The notes: generated by a model not told the origin, from the sequence alone. A DNA stretch of 53,912 nucleotides from Chara braunii (GCA_003427395.1 BFEA01000657.1:225631-279542); one strand, 5' to 3'; shown: positions 1-10,887, counted from the first letter of the stretch. Numbers and translations are program-made.

Positions 1-256
1 CTACCCTACGACGCAGTGCAGTTGCACTGGGGTCCTACTATTTGCCCTTGCCACTTGTCCTCGTCTCCAACATGGGCTTGCTTTAGTCACACCACTTGCC
101 CACTTGCCTGCACCACTTGACCACTTGCCAACCTTCTAGGACTGCAGCTAGCCTTCTAATCTACAGGTCTACGGATCGAATCCTGGCTAGTTGAGGAACT
201 AGTGATCGAGCCCTGGGATCTGCCTCAGCTACCACGAATTGGTGAATACCGTTTCA
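1..256 (+). repeat. 3' part of an LTR (TGCAATC...GTTTCA family)
   Basis: The end of this stretch (near 200-256: GATCGAGCCCTGGGATCTGC followed by ...CCGTTTCA) matches the ends of the LTR copies at 13139-14346 and 20463-21401. Upstream CACTTGCC-rich sequence also resembles 21100-21200. The 5' part lies outside the window. It is noncoding. Confidence 0.6.
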
Positions 257-258
257 CA

Positions 259-299
<41 letters not shown>

Positions 300-316
300 T
301 AATAATAATAATAATT
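257..316. repeat. (AAT)n microsatellite
   Basis: About 60 bp of AAT repeats with one C interruption, directly after the LTR end. The leucine and tyrosine runs predicted on the minus strand here are translated microsatellite. Confidence 0.95.
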
Positions 317-472
317 CTGCAGAGAAACGAATAAAAGAATAATGTACTTGCAAATCTTTTTTATTTTTATTTCTACAAGGTGGAAAATTCCAAATACCGC
401 AAGACATTCGTACACAAATAAAACAGAATCTTTGGTACCCACCTGATATTTTTCTTGCACGATGGGCAAGGT
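317..472. other. Unassigned spacer between two opposed LTR fragments
   Basis: AT-rich sequence between a + strand LTR end (256) and a minus-strand LTR end (473). A short minus-strand open frame (254-469) resembles no family I recognise and runs into the microsatellite. No gene is supported. Confidence 0.4.
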
Positions 473-700
473 GATACGGTTTTCACCTTTTTGCAGTAGC
501 AGATGCAGATCCCAGGGCTCTATCCCTAGACCTTACCCTACCGTGTACAGTACCTGTGTAGACCCCGAGAGCTGAACTCGTGACCTGTGTATTCGTAAGC
601 AACTGGTAGGCTGTCATAGGTCCGTAGGTTGTTGGGGTTCGATCTGAGGTCTGTCGAATAGAAGTCTTAGTGAAGGCAAGGTGAAGAAGGAAGAGGCGAG
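473..700 (-). repeat. Inverted LTR fragment of the same family
   Basis: The reverse complement of 473-670 matches 21200-21400 over the last ~200 bp of the LTR, including the segments ending GATCTGCATCTGCTACTGCA and GGTGAAAACCGT. With 1-256 it forms a tail-to-tail pair around the AAT tract. The upstream limit is unclear. Confidence 0.65.
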
Positions 701-769
701 GTGGAGAGAAGGAAGGTGAAGGGTGGCGACGAAGGTGAAGACGGTTGCCATAGCCGGGAAGTTGATCGG

Positions 770-905
770 AGGCGTTGACTACGGTTGAGTGGCGTTGATT
801 GGGTGTTGGCCAGAGTTGACCGGGGGTTGATCGGGGGTTGACTGCAGCATTGATCGAGCGTTGACCGAGCATTGACCAAGGTGTTGACCAAGATTTTGAC
901 CAAGC
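770..905. repeat. Degenerate TTGAC(C) tandem repeat
   Basis: The motif GTTGACC/GTTGATC recurs about ten times at 9-18 bp spacing. It lies in noncoding DNA upstream of the gag remnant at 1495. TTGAC is also the core of plant W-boxes; any regulatory role is inference. Confidence 0.6.
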
Positions 906-1494
906 TGGAGCCGGCATAATCTCGCCAAGCCTTCAGCCTATCCCTCGCCCTATCGATGTGCACACACCTTGTGGTACTTGCTGAGTCAAGTCTGATTATC
1001 TCTTCTTTCTGCATCGAGTCTCTTCTGTCTAGGTGTAGGAACTCTGTGGATGAAGGATAGGGCCTTGTTGACATAACCCCTGCCGGACTAAGTAGGACTA
1101 AAGACTGTATGTGACGACTCGACTGTCTCAGAGGCCTAACCCTCCCAAGGACCGGTACAGACCGACGGGCTGCTCGGTGTGGCACGGTAGGCCCGAAAGG
1201 CTTAGTTGTGGGCTGCGTAACAGGCATTGTTGAGAGACCTGCTGATTGCGTCGTCCTGTTTGCGACGACGTTAAATAATTCTTGAGGAGTTACAGGGGAT
1301 CTCCTTAAATGCCTCCTGATCAGCAATAGGTCTAGTAGTGACAGCGTTAGAATAGGTCTAGGCTAGAGACCCTAGTTGACAAGATCCCTGTCCGGATTCT
1401 GTAAGTCTTTAGATTGAGTCAGTCAGGTTCTCAGTCGAGGGTTAGAGTAAGTGGTGAGGTCTGGAACCGCTAGTCCGGTTGTGCACTAATCACC
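906..1494 (+). other. Probable LTR/leader region of gag remnant, unresolved
   Basis: No coding sequence is recognisable. Its position just before the gag start at 1495 suggests the LTR and leader of that element, but I could not find a clear TG...CA boundary or primer-binding site. Confidence 0.3.
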
Positions 1495-3385
1495 ATGGTT
1501 GACACCCGTAGTGGGAAGAGCACTAGCCGATGTACCCAAGCTCAACAGGAGCAAATGACCGCCCCAGTGAAAGAGAAAAAAGAGAGGAAAGAGCTCCTGA
1601 AGCAAGCGAAAGTAAAAGCAATCGCAGAGGAGCAGGCGACGAAGATGAAGAAATTGGAGGAGGAGATGGAGGAGAAGAAAAAGGTTGCCGAGGAAGAAGC
1701 GGCAGCAGCAGCAGAAGAGGAGAGAAAACTCAGGGAAGCAAAAGGGGAGAGTAGTGGCACGAAGAATGAGGATGCACAGATGGAGAAGAAAATCGGTGAG
1801 TGGATTGCTAATTTATCGTTGGGGGAAGATGAGGAGGCGCAGTTGTACGTGCCACAAGAGGACGAGGAGGCATTTGCCAGGGCACTAGCAACAATTGAGG
1901 ACCCCCTGGAACGACAAGAGGCAGAGGAAGATAAGAAGTTGGAGTGGAAGTTAGAATGAAGAGGGAAAAAAAGAGAAGAAGGGAGGAAGTTAATCGGTTG
2001 ACCAGAGAGGTGGAGAAAGTGAGGGCCTGTAGACGAGAAGTGCAGGCACAGACAGATGTCTCGGTCAAGGTGGACAAGATGTTGGGATACTTGTAGGTTA
2101 TTGATACTTGTAGGTTATTGAGTGAGGCCTGGCTAGAAGATCGCCAAGCCAGCTGGGTTCATGATGTGGCCCTGAGCGCTATGCGGTTGGGGTTTCGAGA
2201 GTTCGTGCGCGACGTGGTTATCCACGTTGGGGGCGAAGTCCGACGGTTAAGAGAGAACGTGGGGAAGTTAAATGAAGGCACCATCGAGAGTGCCAAAGCA
2301 GTAACCATCGTTGAGAGCGAGGCCCGACCCCGCAAGGACACCGTTAAACTTAAATTCCAAACTTAAATTCCCAGACGCATATGGCGGGAAGGAGGAGGAA
2401 AATTTTGATAATTGGGAGGCTAGCGTTAACGCCTACGTGTACTTACAACACATTCTGACCGTCAAGCAAGTCCTCATAGCCTTCCAGGCATTCAAGGATG
2501 AAGCAGCCAGCTTTGCCAGGTCCCTTGCGCGCCCAGTCGGTTGTGAAAACAACCTGGTTGCATACTCCAAGATCACCCCCCTCCCTCATTTCTTTAAGCT
2601 CCCGAGGCAGCGATTTGCTGACCCCACGAGAGGCGTTAGGGCTTGAAAAGTTACAGACCATCCACTCGCGACAGTGGAGGAGTGCAAGAGCACTCAAGGG
2701 GTTCATGGATGACTTGGTAGCCGTCTCGGACCATGGGGTCACTGAGCCCCAGCTGGTCCAGTTATATTATCGTGCCATGCCAGAGTTCTTGAGAGGGCAT
2801 TTCTTTGATAAGTCTCAACAGGCCGACATCACATATGATGTGCTGAGTAGAGAGGTGGTCCTGTTTGAGTTAAAATCCATGCCAGTATCCACTTTCGGGC
2901 ATAAGGATTTAGATAAGGGGAAGAAGTGGAAAGGGCGTACCATCTCGGGCCAAGTCAGGGCCAAGGATCGCATGATCCTTACTTTAGAAGAAGGTGGTAT
3001 TGATGAGGTCTCGATCGAGTGGGGGTTAGAGGAGGAGGACAGCAACGTAGGGCAGGGGAGGTCCTATGCGGTTGTCGCGGCTTGAGGGCAGCCGCAAGGT
3101 CGAGGAGGCCAGGGCCAGAGGGGCCAGGCCCCGGGAGGCCTAGGATCGGGCGCCCAGGGGGTTGGCGGACAAGGGAACCGCCAAGTGGAAGGTTGGGGTC
3201 AAGGTCCCCCGCTAAATCGTTAGGGTTCTAGTCGGTCCCCGCAGCGACGAGGTGGAAGGCCACCTCAACAGACAGGAGCATGGCCATGGGAAGATTTGGG
3301 CTTGGACCAGCGCGTATGGCAAGAACGCGTGGACCTGGGTCAGTGCGGTTTTGTGGTGACCCGATCACATTTTGTGCTAAGTATA
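1495..3385 (+). pseudogene. Ty3/gypsy gag remnant with zinc-knuckle region
   Basis: A start at 1495 (MVDTRSGKST) opens a charged, coiled-coil-like N-terminus rich in Glu, Lys and Ala. The reading then breaks repeatedly. A 17-bp tandem duplication (2086-2102/2103-2119) and an 11-bp duplication near 2350 shift the frame. Later segments carry a capsid-like stretch (near 2640-2900, with QLYYRAMPEFLRGHFF) and a basic Gly/Arg/Gln-rich tail. A frameshifted knuckle-like FCGDP...FC lies at 3340-3390. The paralogous minus-strand copy at 21406-22000 supports the assignment. In this family the product would be the capsid/nucleocapsid polyprotein. It is clearly dead. Confidence 0.75.
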
Positions 3386-3395
3386 GACAGGCCCG

Positions 3396-3877
3396 ATGGG
3401 CTGCCCAACAGTCAAAAGGCAGCCGCCAGTAGGGGTCGCAACTGCCCCTACTTCAAGGCCATGTGGGGAAGCGAGCGCGCGGGAACAGGTAACTCCCAAA
3501 CCACATGAGCCTATGGCAGAGGTTGCATGCCAGTGCCTAGCTTGCTGTCCAGAGACTGCTTGTGTTAGTGTCTCTCTGGGCACTTCCCTCACAAGTGTGG
3601 CAGAAGAGTTGAAGGAGAGGATGCCAGCCTGGGCCAAAATGAAGAAGGAAAGTAAGGGACAACTAATTTTAGTTGATGTAGAAGTTTTGAGGAGTAAAGT
3701 TGGGGCCCTTATAGATTCAGGGGCTATGCGTAGTTATATTAGCCGTAGAGGGCTGAAGAAGCCGAGGCTAGGATTGAAAGTCCAAAAGGTGGCAGACCCC
3801 ATCGTCAGTGTCCTCGCAGACAACCGCACTATGCGTGTTGAGGACTACGTAGAGGGAGTCCAGACAGATTTTCGCCT
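3396..3877 (+). pseudogene. Ty3/gypsy linker and aspartic protease remnant
   Basis: The frame reads a Cys-containing linker (CPETACVSVS...) then EELKERMPAWAKMKKE and a retropepsin-like segment, with the catalytic triplet DSG in LIDSGAMRSYIS near 3710-3745. It continues through ADNRTMRVEDYVEGVQ, a conserved flap-side segment also found on the minus strand at 18560-18620. Homology stops near 3877, where inverted LTR sequence begins. The C-terminal half of the protease is therefore missing. The open frame runs on to 4019 only by reading LTR sequence. Confidence 0.75.
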
Positions 3878-4215
3878 GCGTGAGCCATGTGGAAGCGCCC
3901 AGCCATTTATTCATTCCTGCGTGAGCCATGCGGAAGCGCTGCCCGAGCGTCCTGTGCGAGGTGGTCTGCAGATGCCCGGGGTTGAAGTGGGCTTGAAGAA
4001 GTCAGTGCGCCATAGTTAGTAGTAGCCGGCGGCCATAGCCGTCATAGCTAGTGTTAGGTGTGAGTGTGTGTACAAGTGTGTGATACAGTGAATGCGTGTG
4101 GGGTATTCAGGATGATCCGGTGAGTGTGTGCGAACAATGGTGTTGGACACAGTGACGAGAGTTGGGATGTACAGGCTCTGATGCGCCATATAGGCCACTG
4201 CCTCTAAGAGCCCCA
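3878..4215 (-). repeat. Inverted LTR fragment inserted in protease remnant
   Basis: The reverse complement matches 19600-19830 (GGATCACC..., the CACACACA tract, GGCGGCTATGGC, CACTTCAGC, GAATGAATGAA). A short part of the LTR is locally duplicated (GCGTGAGCCATG appears twice, near 3880 and 3925). The fragment interrupts the protease frame upstream. Confidence 0.6.
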
Positions 4216-5030
4216 TAAGGCGCCTATTTTTGCAGCCCGCCTGCCGCCCTATGTGAAGGCAGGCTCGACGAGGCCCTCAGGGCCCTTTTCTGGCCACCAC
4301 GCAACTCTGGGAAATTCAGGCAGTTGCGCAGCGCCAGTTGGTTGATTGAACCCAGGCCCTGGGCCGCCTGTGTGCATGTACGTGAAGCAGGCCCTGGGCT
4401 GGATACGGGTACCGGGCCAAATACAGGCCGAAAGCAGTTGGGCGCATGCAACCACTTCAGGCCCAAGGCCTGCTTTCCTCGTGACTGGGCCTCAGGCTAC
4501 CGGGGCCTACTGGAAGCTTCCTGGACTGGACGCAGGCAGGCCACTTCGATATAGGGAAGGGCCTGCCTCCTCAATTGGCATTCGGGTGCTGGCTGCATGC
4601 TGCGCTATTTGCTGGCTAGCGCCCACGCTCTCACGAGCGAGCAGGGAAGGAGCACGCAGCCATAACCGAGCTGCGCTGCTTTATGCTGGGTGAAGCGCAG
4701 GGTGCTCCTTGGGTGCTAGTGGCATCTGTGAGTTGGGGAACGAGGTTGTGAGTGTAGCGCGAGACATACCTGGTGCTGAAGCGTGTGACATTGGTCGCCA
4801 TATGCTCGTACTTCGGGAACGCTGTTGATGTCATCTTTCTGCTTCGTAGTACAGGCTAGATAGGATCTGCCACATGTAGTCTGGGCGCCGAGCGCCAATA
4901 GGATATCAGCTCTGGTTCTTCGTTGATGATGATGGGACTACTTCAGCATTGTCAATTATGAACTCTTGGTGTGTTCTTATTTGGTGTATCTCGTGATGCA
5001 ATTCTGCTGTTGGTTCGAGGTCAAGACTAT
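4216..5030. other. Noncoding repeat-derived stretch
   Basis: This region contains AGGCC-rich sequence (4230-4560) resembling parts of the LTR-like block at 27470-27890, for example GGAAGCTTCC. I find no protein domain and no RNA gene. It probably is another LTR fragment nested in the inverted LTR. Confidence 0.35.
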
Positions 5031-5034
5031 CTGG

Positions 5035-5234
5035 ACTCATATGTATGATGCTGTTTGATTGCTGGAGTTCGGTATTACTCATCTTCCTTGCACGTAGCCT
5101 GTTGAGGCGAGTTTGCATCTGAACTGTGTTCTCGGTTTCCATATCTCTGAGCTTTGAGTGGGCGCTTGGCGCCAGTCTGAATTGCCATCTGTTTGCATGT
5201 ATGCGAAGTGGAAAAAAAAGCGAGTCTGATTGCA
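5035..5234 (-). repeat. 5' end of an LTR, inverted
   Basis: Reading the minus strand from 5234 gives TGCAATCAGACTCG, the same start as the LTRs at 19467, 20463 and 13139. It continues with ATGCAAACAG, CGCCCACTCAAAGCTCAGAG and a match to 19540-19580. It lies 326 bp before the first CHC exon, within the upstream intron. Confidence 0.65.
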
Positions 5235-5560
5235 CTACTGTTCTGAAGCCTGTTTGATCCTATTGAAACAGAGATTGCTGGGAGGAGACTCTTGGGTATG
5301 TCATGGGGGAGACTCTTGGGTATGTCATGATTTCTATTGCCGAAGGAGAGGGCAATGAGCCATGACATGTTATTCTGAAGTTGGCTACTTTATATGGCTG
5401 CCGTGTTAGTTTTGTGTGAAAGTTGTCGTATGTTTGCATCCTCGTTCCTATGTACGATTTGTTTATCAAACCCCCAAGTGTACAGAGATTAAGGTGGCTT
5501 CCCTTCTGCAGTCTTCATTTACAAGGCATTCTGCTATGTTGTTCTGCATTGTGACTGCAG
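5235..5560 (+). other. Intron 5' of first visible CHC exon
   Basis: Noncoding. It ends GTGACTGCAG, a normal 3' splice site. The preceding clathrin exon is not present in 1-5560 as far as I can read. Confidence 0.6.
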
Positions 5561-5637
5561 GAAAGGCGAATTTCAGAAAGCAAGCTGATTTATTTTTCCC
5601 ACCGGATTTTGCGGATGACTTCCCTGTCGCCATGCAG
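5561..5637 (+). CDS. CHC: CHC exon a (end of beta-propeller)
   Basis: The splice acceptor is GTGACTGCAG|GA. Two nucleotides complete a Gly codon from the previous exon, then the frame reads [12 protein letters not shown] and [14 protein letters not shown], close to the plant CHC segment ending DDFPVAMQ. The donor follows at 5638 (GTCGTG), which is weak compared with the others. Confidence 0.9.
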
Positions 5638-6236
5638 GTCGTGTTCACGGAAGTCCAGCACAAGTACAACACTATTGCACATATGCGTGTTTTGCTCCTA
5701 AAGCAGCATGCTCTATGATCATTTTCTTGAGTTTCTCTGTTATCGAAGGCAACCATTTTGTCGAACTGGTCATTGCAACACTGAAAGACAATTTTCTGCC
5801 CCTGTTCGCTAGTTCAGTTTTGTTATGTATTGAGTCGTTTGGTGGTGTCCTGTCCTATTGAGCAACAACCATGTGAATGAAGACTCCTGTCATGTTGGCA
5901 TCAGCTGCTCCATTTCTGTATTATGACACCCTATGATTACTCCCCAGAACATGTGCTACTGTTCTTACCCGATTTGTACACCCCCTGATGCTCACTGTAT
6001 CTGGACAGACGGTTGGCCCAATTACAGCTTAATTGACTGGCCCTTCTATTTAGGCGAAGACGGTCCAAAACATACACACTATGTCACTGCTTTGTCGTAG
6101 CTGGTGAGCGTAAATACTTGTCCCCTTTTCTTGCTTTTCGCATCCATAAGGAAGAGTATGTTCTTCTGGGAGCTGTTCTGGTACGGTTTGCTCTGTTGCT
6201 GACATTTACAGAGGCCTTCTTCTGTATATGATGCAG

Positions 6237-6464
6237 GTTTCCCAGAAGTATGCGCTGGTGTATGTGATCACGAAGCTGGGACTTCTGTTTGTTTATGATC
6301 TTGAGACCGCGACAGCAGTCTATAGGAACAGAATCAGCCCTGAGCAAATTTTCCTTACGACGGATTCTCCAACGACAGGTGGATTTTATGCTGTCAACAG
6401 GCGAGGGCAAGTCTTGATTGCCAATGTTAATGAAAACACGATCGTACCATTTGTGAGCAACCAG
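6237..6464 (+). CDS. CHC: CHC exon b (last propeller blades)
   Basis: The acceptor is ATGATGCAG|GTTTCC. Seventy-six codons read [15 protein letters not shown], then [30 protein letters not shown] and [11 protein letters not shown]. These are very close to plant CHC. The donor is CAG|GTGGGT. Phase 0 at both ends. Confidence 0.95.
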
Positions 6465-6717
6465 GTGGGTAGACAAAGGGCTGCATCTGCCTTTCATGTT
6501 TGCATCCAGCTCCCATGGATTCCTAAGGTGCATTCTATGCTGTTGCCTGGGTAACAATGCAAAGCAGATCTGAAGATAAATCTACAATCTGCCATTCTGG
6601 CCTGCAAATTGTCGTAGGGGCACTATCTGGGCTGTCCAGGCATGCGAACCACCCAGATTCGTGGCGAATCACAGAAAGTTCATGGTTGTCCATGAATCTG
6701 GGCTGTCGATGCGCATT

Positions 6718-7179
6718 GATGGCCCAGGGCTTGCGTTGCCTGGCACAGATCTCTCACAAATCTACAGTTGTGGCGCTCAGCTGCAAATCGGAGCGGTCAC
6801 TTTTGAGAACTACCCAGAGGCTGGCTAAATTTTTGAAAATCGATAGGCCCTTAGCCGCCTCCTGGGGAAGTGGCCAGTGGACCAATGATGACATGAGAAG
6901 GCCTGCTGACTCTCATTTCTTTCACTGCAACACTTACTGGTAGCTCTGCCAGCTGGAAAGAATTTGGTAGGGCCGGTTGGTCCCAACATACTTGTGGACG
7001 GGCTCTTGGAGGTCCAGTTGCTCCAACAGTCGGGGGGAGAGTTAGAGAGAGAGAAATGGATGGCCCAGATCATGTGGTGCCTGGCAGAGATCTGTCAAAA
7101 ATCTAAAGTTGTGGCGCGCAGCCGCAAATTGGAGCGGTCACTTGTGAGAACTCCTCAGAATCTGGTTTAATTGTGGAAG

Positions 7180-7270
<91 letters not shown>

Positions 7271-7271
7271 N

Positions 7272-7343
<72 letters not shown>

Positions 7344-7637
7344 ATGGCCCAGATCCTGTCGTGCTTGGCAGAGATCTGTCAAGAATCTAAAGTTGTGGCG
7401 CTCAGCCGCAAATCGGAGCGGTCACTTGCGAGAACTACCCAGAGTCTGGCTAAATTTTCGGAAATGTAGTCCCTTAGCCGCCTCCTGGGGAAGTGGTCAG
7501 TAGACCTTTGATGACATGTGAAGGCCTGCTGACTCTCATTTCTTTCACGCAACACTTACTGGTAGCACTGCTGCTTACGGATAGGAGGCCCTTAGCTGCC
7601 TCCTGGGGAAGTGGCCAGTGGACAGGCTCTTGGAGGG

Positions 7638-7640
<3 letters not shown>
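6718..7640 (+). repeat. Three-copy tandem duplication with (GA)n linkers
   Basis: Units begin GATGGCCCAG at 6718, 7059 and 7343. All share GCAAATCGGAGCGGTCACTT, GAGAACT.C.CAGA and, in the first and third, CTTAGCCGCCTCCTGGGGAA. The second copy is cut short by GATA/GA microsatellite. The CCTCCTGGGGAAGTGG part recurs once more near 7590. Confidence 0.9.
7183..7340 (+). repeat. (GATA)n/(GA)n microsatellite with one N
   Basis: GATA repeats grade into about 130 bp of GA with an undetermined base at 7271. The true length is likely uncertain. Confidence 0.97.
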
Positions 7641-7678
<38 letters not shown>

Positions 7679-7830
7679 TGAATGGGGGGTAAATGACTGG
7701 GCGAGTCCCTACCACTGGTCATGTATCATCATGCCAAAACAGGTCATCTAAGTAGTGCAAACATACTGAATGGGTTGATCATGGTGAATGAACACAACGA
7801 AACATTTTTGTTCCAGGATCGAATTGTTGT

Positions 7831-7870
<40 letters not shown>
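7641..7870 (+). repeat. Paired (GA)n tracts flanking repeat block
   Basis: GA tracts at 7641-7676 and 7835-7870 each precede one copy of the block described at 7677-8092. The microsatellite probably took part in the duplication. Confidence 0.9.
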
Positions 7871-8092
7871 GTGAGTGGGGGTAAATGACTGGGTGAGTCC
7901 CTACCACCGGTTATGTATCATCACGCGAGTCCCTACCACTGGTTATGTATCATCATGCGAGTCCCTACCACTGGTTATGTATCATCATGCCAAGACAGGT
8001 CATCTAAGTAGTGCGGACATACTGAATAAGAGGATCACAGTGAATGAATACAGCGGAACATATTTGTTCCAGGATCGAATTGTTGTTCTTGG
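7677..8092 (+). repeat. Direct duplication with internal 33-34 bp expansion
   Basis: 7677-7836 and 7870-8092 share GGGTAAATGACTGGG...GAGTCCCTACCACTGGT...CATCTAAGTAGTGC...TTCCAGGATCGAATTGTTGTT (spaced). In the second copy the segment GAGTCCCTACCACTGGTTAT is present three times in tandem, giving its extra length. Confidence 0.92.
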
Positions 8093-8164
8093 CCTATAGC
8101 TATGGTTGATTCAACATGCACAAGTTTTAAACATGAATGCAACCATGAAAAGCTAGTCCACAGG

Positions 8165-8547
8165 AGTATCCTCATGATTTGGTTGTAGTTGCTTATTCAT
8201 ATTTGGTGCAGCAATGGTGTTGTGACAACTATCTGTTGATATTGATGAGAGCAAAGAAACGTTGTACTCGAGACTCACTTGTTGATTGCCTCGGCTAGGA
8301 CATCGGAAATATTGTGAGTGACCTGATTGCACGTTGGCTGAAGAATTGTATCCAGAGCTAGGCTACCAGAGTGGCCCGGGGTCACTTGCCCGGCCGGGCA
8401 AAAAACAATTAAAAAAAATAAAAAAAATTGTAATTTTTTTTTTCTTTCTAAATTTGGTGCAGAATTTCGATGTGACCCTAAGGCAAAAGTTTTTCAGTTT
8501 ATTTTTCTGCATAACATAGTTTTTTTTTTTTTAATTTCGGTTTTTTT

Positions 8548-8578
<31 letters not shown>

Positions 8579-8942
8579 GGTGGGACCTTCCCTCGTCCTT
8601 GCACGAGCTGGCCACCGGGACCCGGGCGGCCCGGCTGGTAGCCTAGATTCAGAGAGATTAAGGTACATAATTCAGTTTTGAAGTTTAATGCACATAGGGG
8701 AAGCATCCTCATGATTTGGTTCTAGTTACTTGTTCTTAACTGTTTGGTGCACCAATGGTATTGTGACAAGTATCTGTTGATACTGATGAGAGCAAAGCAA
8801 CCTTGTACGCAAGGCTCACTAGTTGATTGCCTCGGCTAGGACATGAAAATATTGTGAGTGGCCTGGTAGCGCGTTGGCTGAAGAATTGTATCCACAGAGA
8901 TTAAGGTACAGAATTCAGTTTTGAAGTAAAATGCGCATAGGT
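8165..8942 (+). repeat. Direct duplication of ~190 bp plus trailing segment
   Basis: 8165-8352 and 8707-8895 are diverged copies (TCCTCATGATTTGGTT..., GATTGCCTCGGCTAGGACAT..., GCTGAAGAATTGTATCCA). The following segment AGAGATTAAGGTACA...TTCAGTTTTGAAG occurs at 8652-8700 and 8896-8942. The intervening 290 bp is the inverted-repeat insertion, which interrupts the first copy. Confidence 0.9.
8355..8645. mobile_element. Inverted-repeat insertion with poly(T) core
   Basis: The ends are inverted: AGAGCTAGGCTACCAG near 8355 against CTGGTAGCCTAG ending near 8645. Both arms continue with GGCCCGG/CCCGGGC-rich sequence and an A- or T-rich interior. It interrupts a sequence that is intact in the second copy of the surrounding duplication. 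It has no coding capacity and could be a foldback or MITE-like element, or two SINE-like copies head to head. Confidence 0.5.
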
Positions 8943-9041
8943 TGGAAACTTTTGGGTTCTCTTGATTGGGCAGATGTTGCCTTTTGGTATGGTGTTGACG
9001 TGTTGCATGTTGCCATTGTCTTTGTCCTGTGTTCCTTTTAG

Positions 9042-9107
9042 CTTGGTAATCTTGAGCTGGCCGTCAATCTCGCGAAGAGAGGAAATCTTCCAGGAGCCGA
9101 GAATTTG
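9042..9107 (+). CDS. CHC: CHC exon c (linker, 22 codons)
   Basis: The acceptor is TTCCTTTTAG|CTT. It reads [14 protein letters not shown] then NLPGAENL, the conserved linker helix after the propeller. The donor is TTG|GTACGT. At 66 bp it is too short to find by open-frame length, but the joined protein runs straight from exon b to exon d without missing residues. Confidence 0.93.
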
Positions 9108-9425
9108 GTACGTACCAGGGGTTCTATTCTTTGGAATGTAAGCTGGTTGTGCATAATCCACCAGTCCCACCAAGGCTAAATGCACGGACCAGAAAAACAA
9201 AACGCCCAAGCGTGCAATAGACTGGTACCAGCCATGGGTGAATAAAAAAGATGGATCGGTACCGACCTGGCATTTAATGAGAAAGATGGACCACTTTCCT
9301 TTGGCACGACTGAAAAGTGGCCAAAAATGAAAGGTCTTGAAGAGGATTGTTTTATCTGTTTGTGGTATTGTCACTACATATATAACTATCGCTAATTTCT
9401 TGCCTGTGACAAGCATATGACTTGG
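9108..9425 (+). other. CHC intron c-d, 5' part
   Basis: Follows donor GTACGT. No coding, RNA or repeat feature is recognisable in this stretch. Confidence 0.5.
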
Positions 9426-9499
9426 GCCCTCCGAATTTTCGCTCCGCGACGGTCCCGATCGTCTGCTGATCGTTTGTTCTTAGAAGTTGAACCGTCGTG

Positions 9500-9660
9500 G
9501 CTCCGTGCAAGGGCCAGTACCGGTCCCGTGGCCAGTGCCAGTACCACGCGCTGTACCGGGCCCGCTCGCCAGCTCCAGTACCGTAGCGTGTTACAGGCCC
9601 TACCGCACGCAGTACCGGGGTTGCGTGTGATGCGTTACCGGTCCAGTGCTGGTATAGTAA
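9500..9660 (+). repeat. Degenerate CAGTACCG repeat
   Basis: CAGTACC(G/A) recurs at irregular 10-25 bp spacing (CCAGTACCGGTCCC, GCCAGTACCACG, CCAGTACCGTAGC, GCAGTACCGG). It is GC-rich and noncoding. Confidence 0.6.
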
Positions 9661-9804
9661 CAATTTTTTTGGGTACACGCGCGTAGAACGTATAGTAACA
9701 AATGTTTTGGGCACATGCACTGCCCGGTGGGTCAACTTGACGGCAGGTCCACTGGACGGCGGTTTGCTACGTACAGTTGCCGAGTTAGAGTCGATGCCGG
9801 GGCT

Positions 9805-9925
9805 ACTCTATGCTAGAAGTTGTTTTTGACATTCCAAGCTACTTGACGACGTCGTGAACTGGGCTCTGAGCTACTCTACGCTACTCTGTGCTACTCTAAG
9901 CTACTCAAAGTTCTACTCTACTCTA
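9805..9925 (+). repeat. GCTACTCT short tandem repeat
   Basis: GCTACTCTA/GCTACTCTG units recur about eight times, partly contiguous near 9870-9910. Confidence 0.8.
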
Positions 9926-9935
9926 CCCGTTCTAC

Positions 9936-10309
9936 ACACACATGCCCACAGACACACATGCACACACACACACGTGTAGCATCCTTCCTGTCTCGCTCTC
10001 TCTACACACGCACACACACACACACATGCACAGAAAGAGGTTCCTAAGCTTTTTGTCGTGGTGGAAATTGGGGTGTGCATGGGGAAGGGGTCTGCATCGA
10101 GAAGGTTGGACGCTGAGGCCTGGGCTGTGCATTTGAGCTCGCCAACATGACTGAAGGTGAGTTAATTTGGGCTTTCGTTTGTTCATTTCTGCTGCTTTGT
10201 TTGTGTTTGTGTTTCTTTTTTTGTGCGTGTCTGTATGTGTGTGCGTGTGAGAGAAGGAGAGAGAGCCTGCACTCCCCTCGCTCCCCTCTGCCAGCGTTCC
10301 CTTTCGCGG

Positions 10310-10362
<53 letters not shown>

Positions 10363-10523
10363 CGTGCGCGCACACGGGGCTGCTCTCACCTTGGTTGTAC
10401 TTATGCGGCGTGCTCTCTCTCGATCGATCGATCGAGAGAGAGAGAGAGAGAGAGAGAGAATGGTGGAGGGAAGCGTTGGCAGGGGGTTGCGCGGGGGGAT
10501 GGGAGCCGCGCACGCCCGCGCAC

Positions 10524-10575
<52 letters not shown>

Positions 10576-10847
10576 CTACGTGCTACGTGGTTGGTGCACC
10601 GTAGAATGGTGCTCTCTCTCCCCCCCCAACAGTGTAGATCGGTGCTCTCTCTCTCTCTGTGGTAGGTGAACCGGTGCTTCTCCGTGCTTCACACTTTGGT
10701 GCTACGTGATACGTGCTTCGTGCTACATGGTTCGCGCTACTTGAGTTAGTGCGACGACAACTTGCTATGTGCTACATGGTTTGTGCTCTGCGATGGTGCA
10801 GCGTAGATTGGTGCTCATCTCTCTCTTCCCCCACGGCATAAATTTGT

Positions 10848-10887
<40 letters not shown>

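Larger units (their letters stand above)
6465..9041 (+). other. CHC intron b-c, made of local duplications
   Basis: The 2.6-kb intron contains no coding sequence. It holds three copies of one unit (from 6718), a duplicated block at 7677-8092, another at 8165-8942, and a poly(T)-cored inverted-repeat insertion at 8355-8645, listed separately. Confidence 0.8.

Noticed and set aside
254-469. 71-codon minus-strand protein
   Set aside because: Half of it is translated AAT repeat and the remainder matches no family I recognise.
8225-8275. Hammerhead-like TTGATGAGAGCAAAGAAAC
   Set aside because: No stem II, and the related copy at 8770 changes the would-be core.
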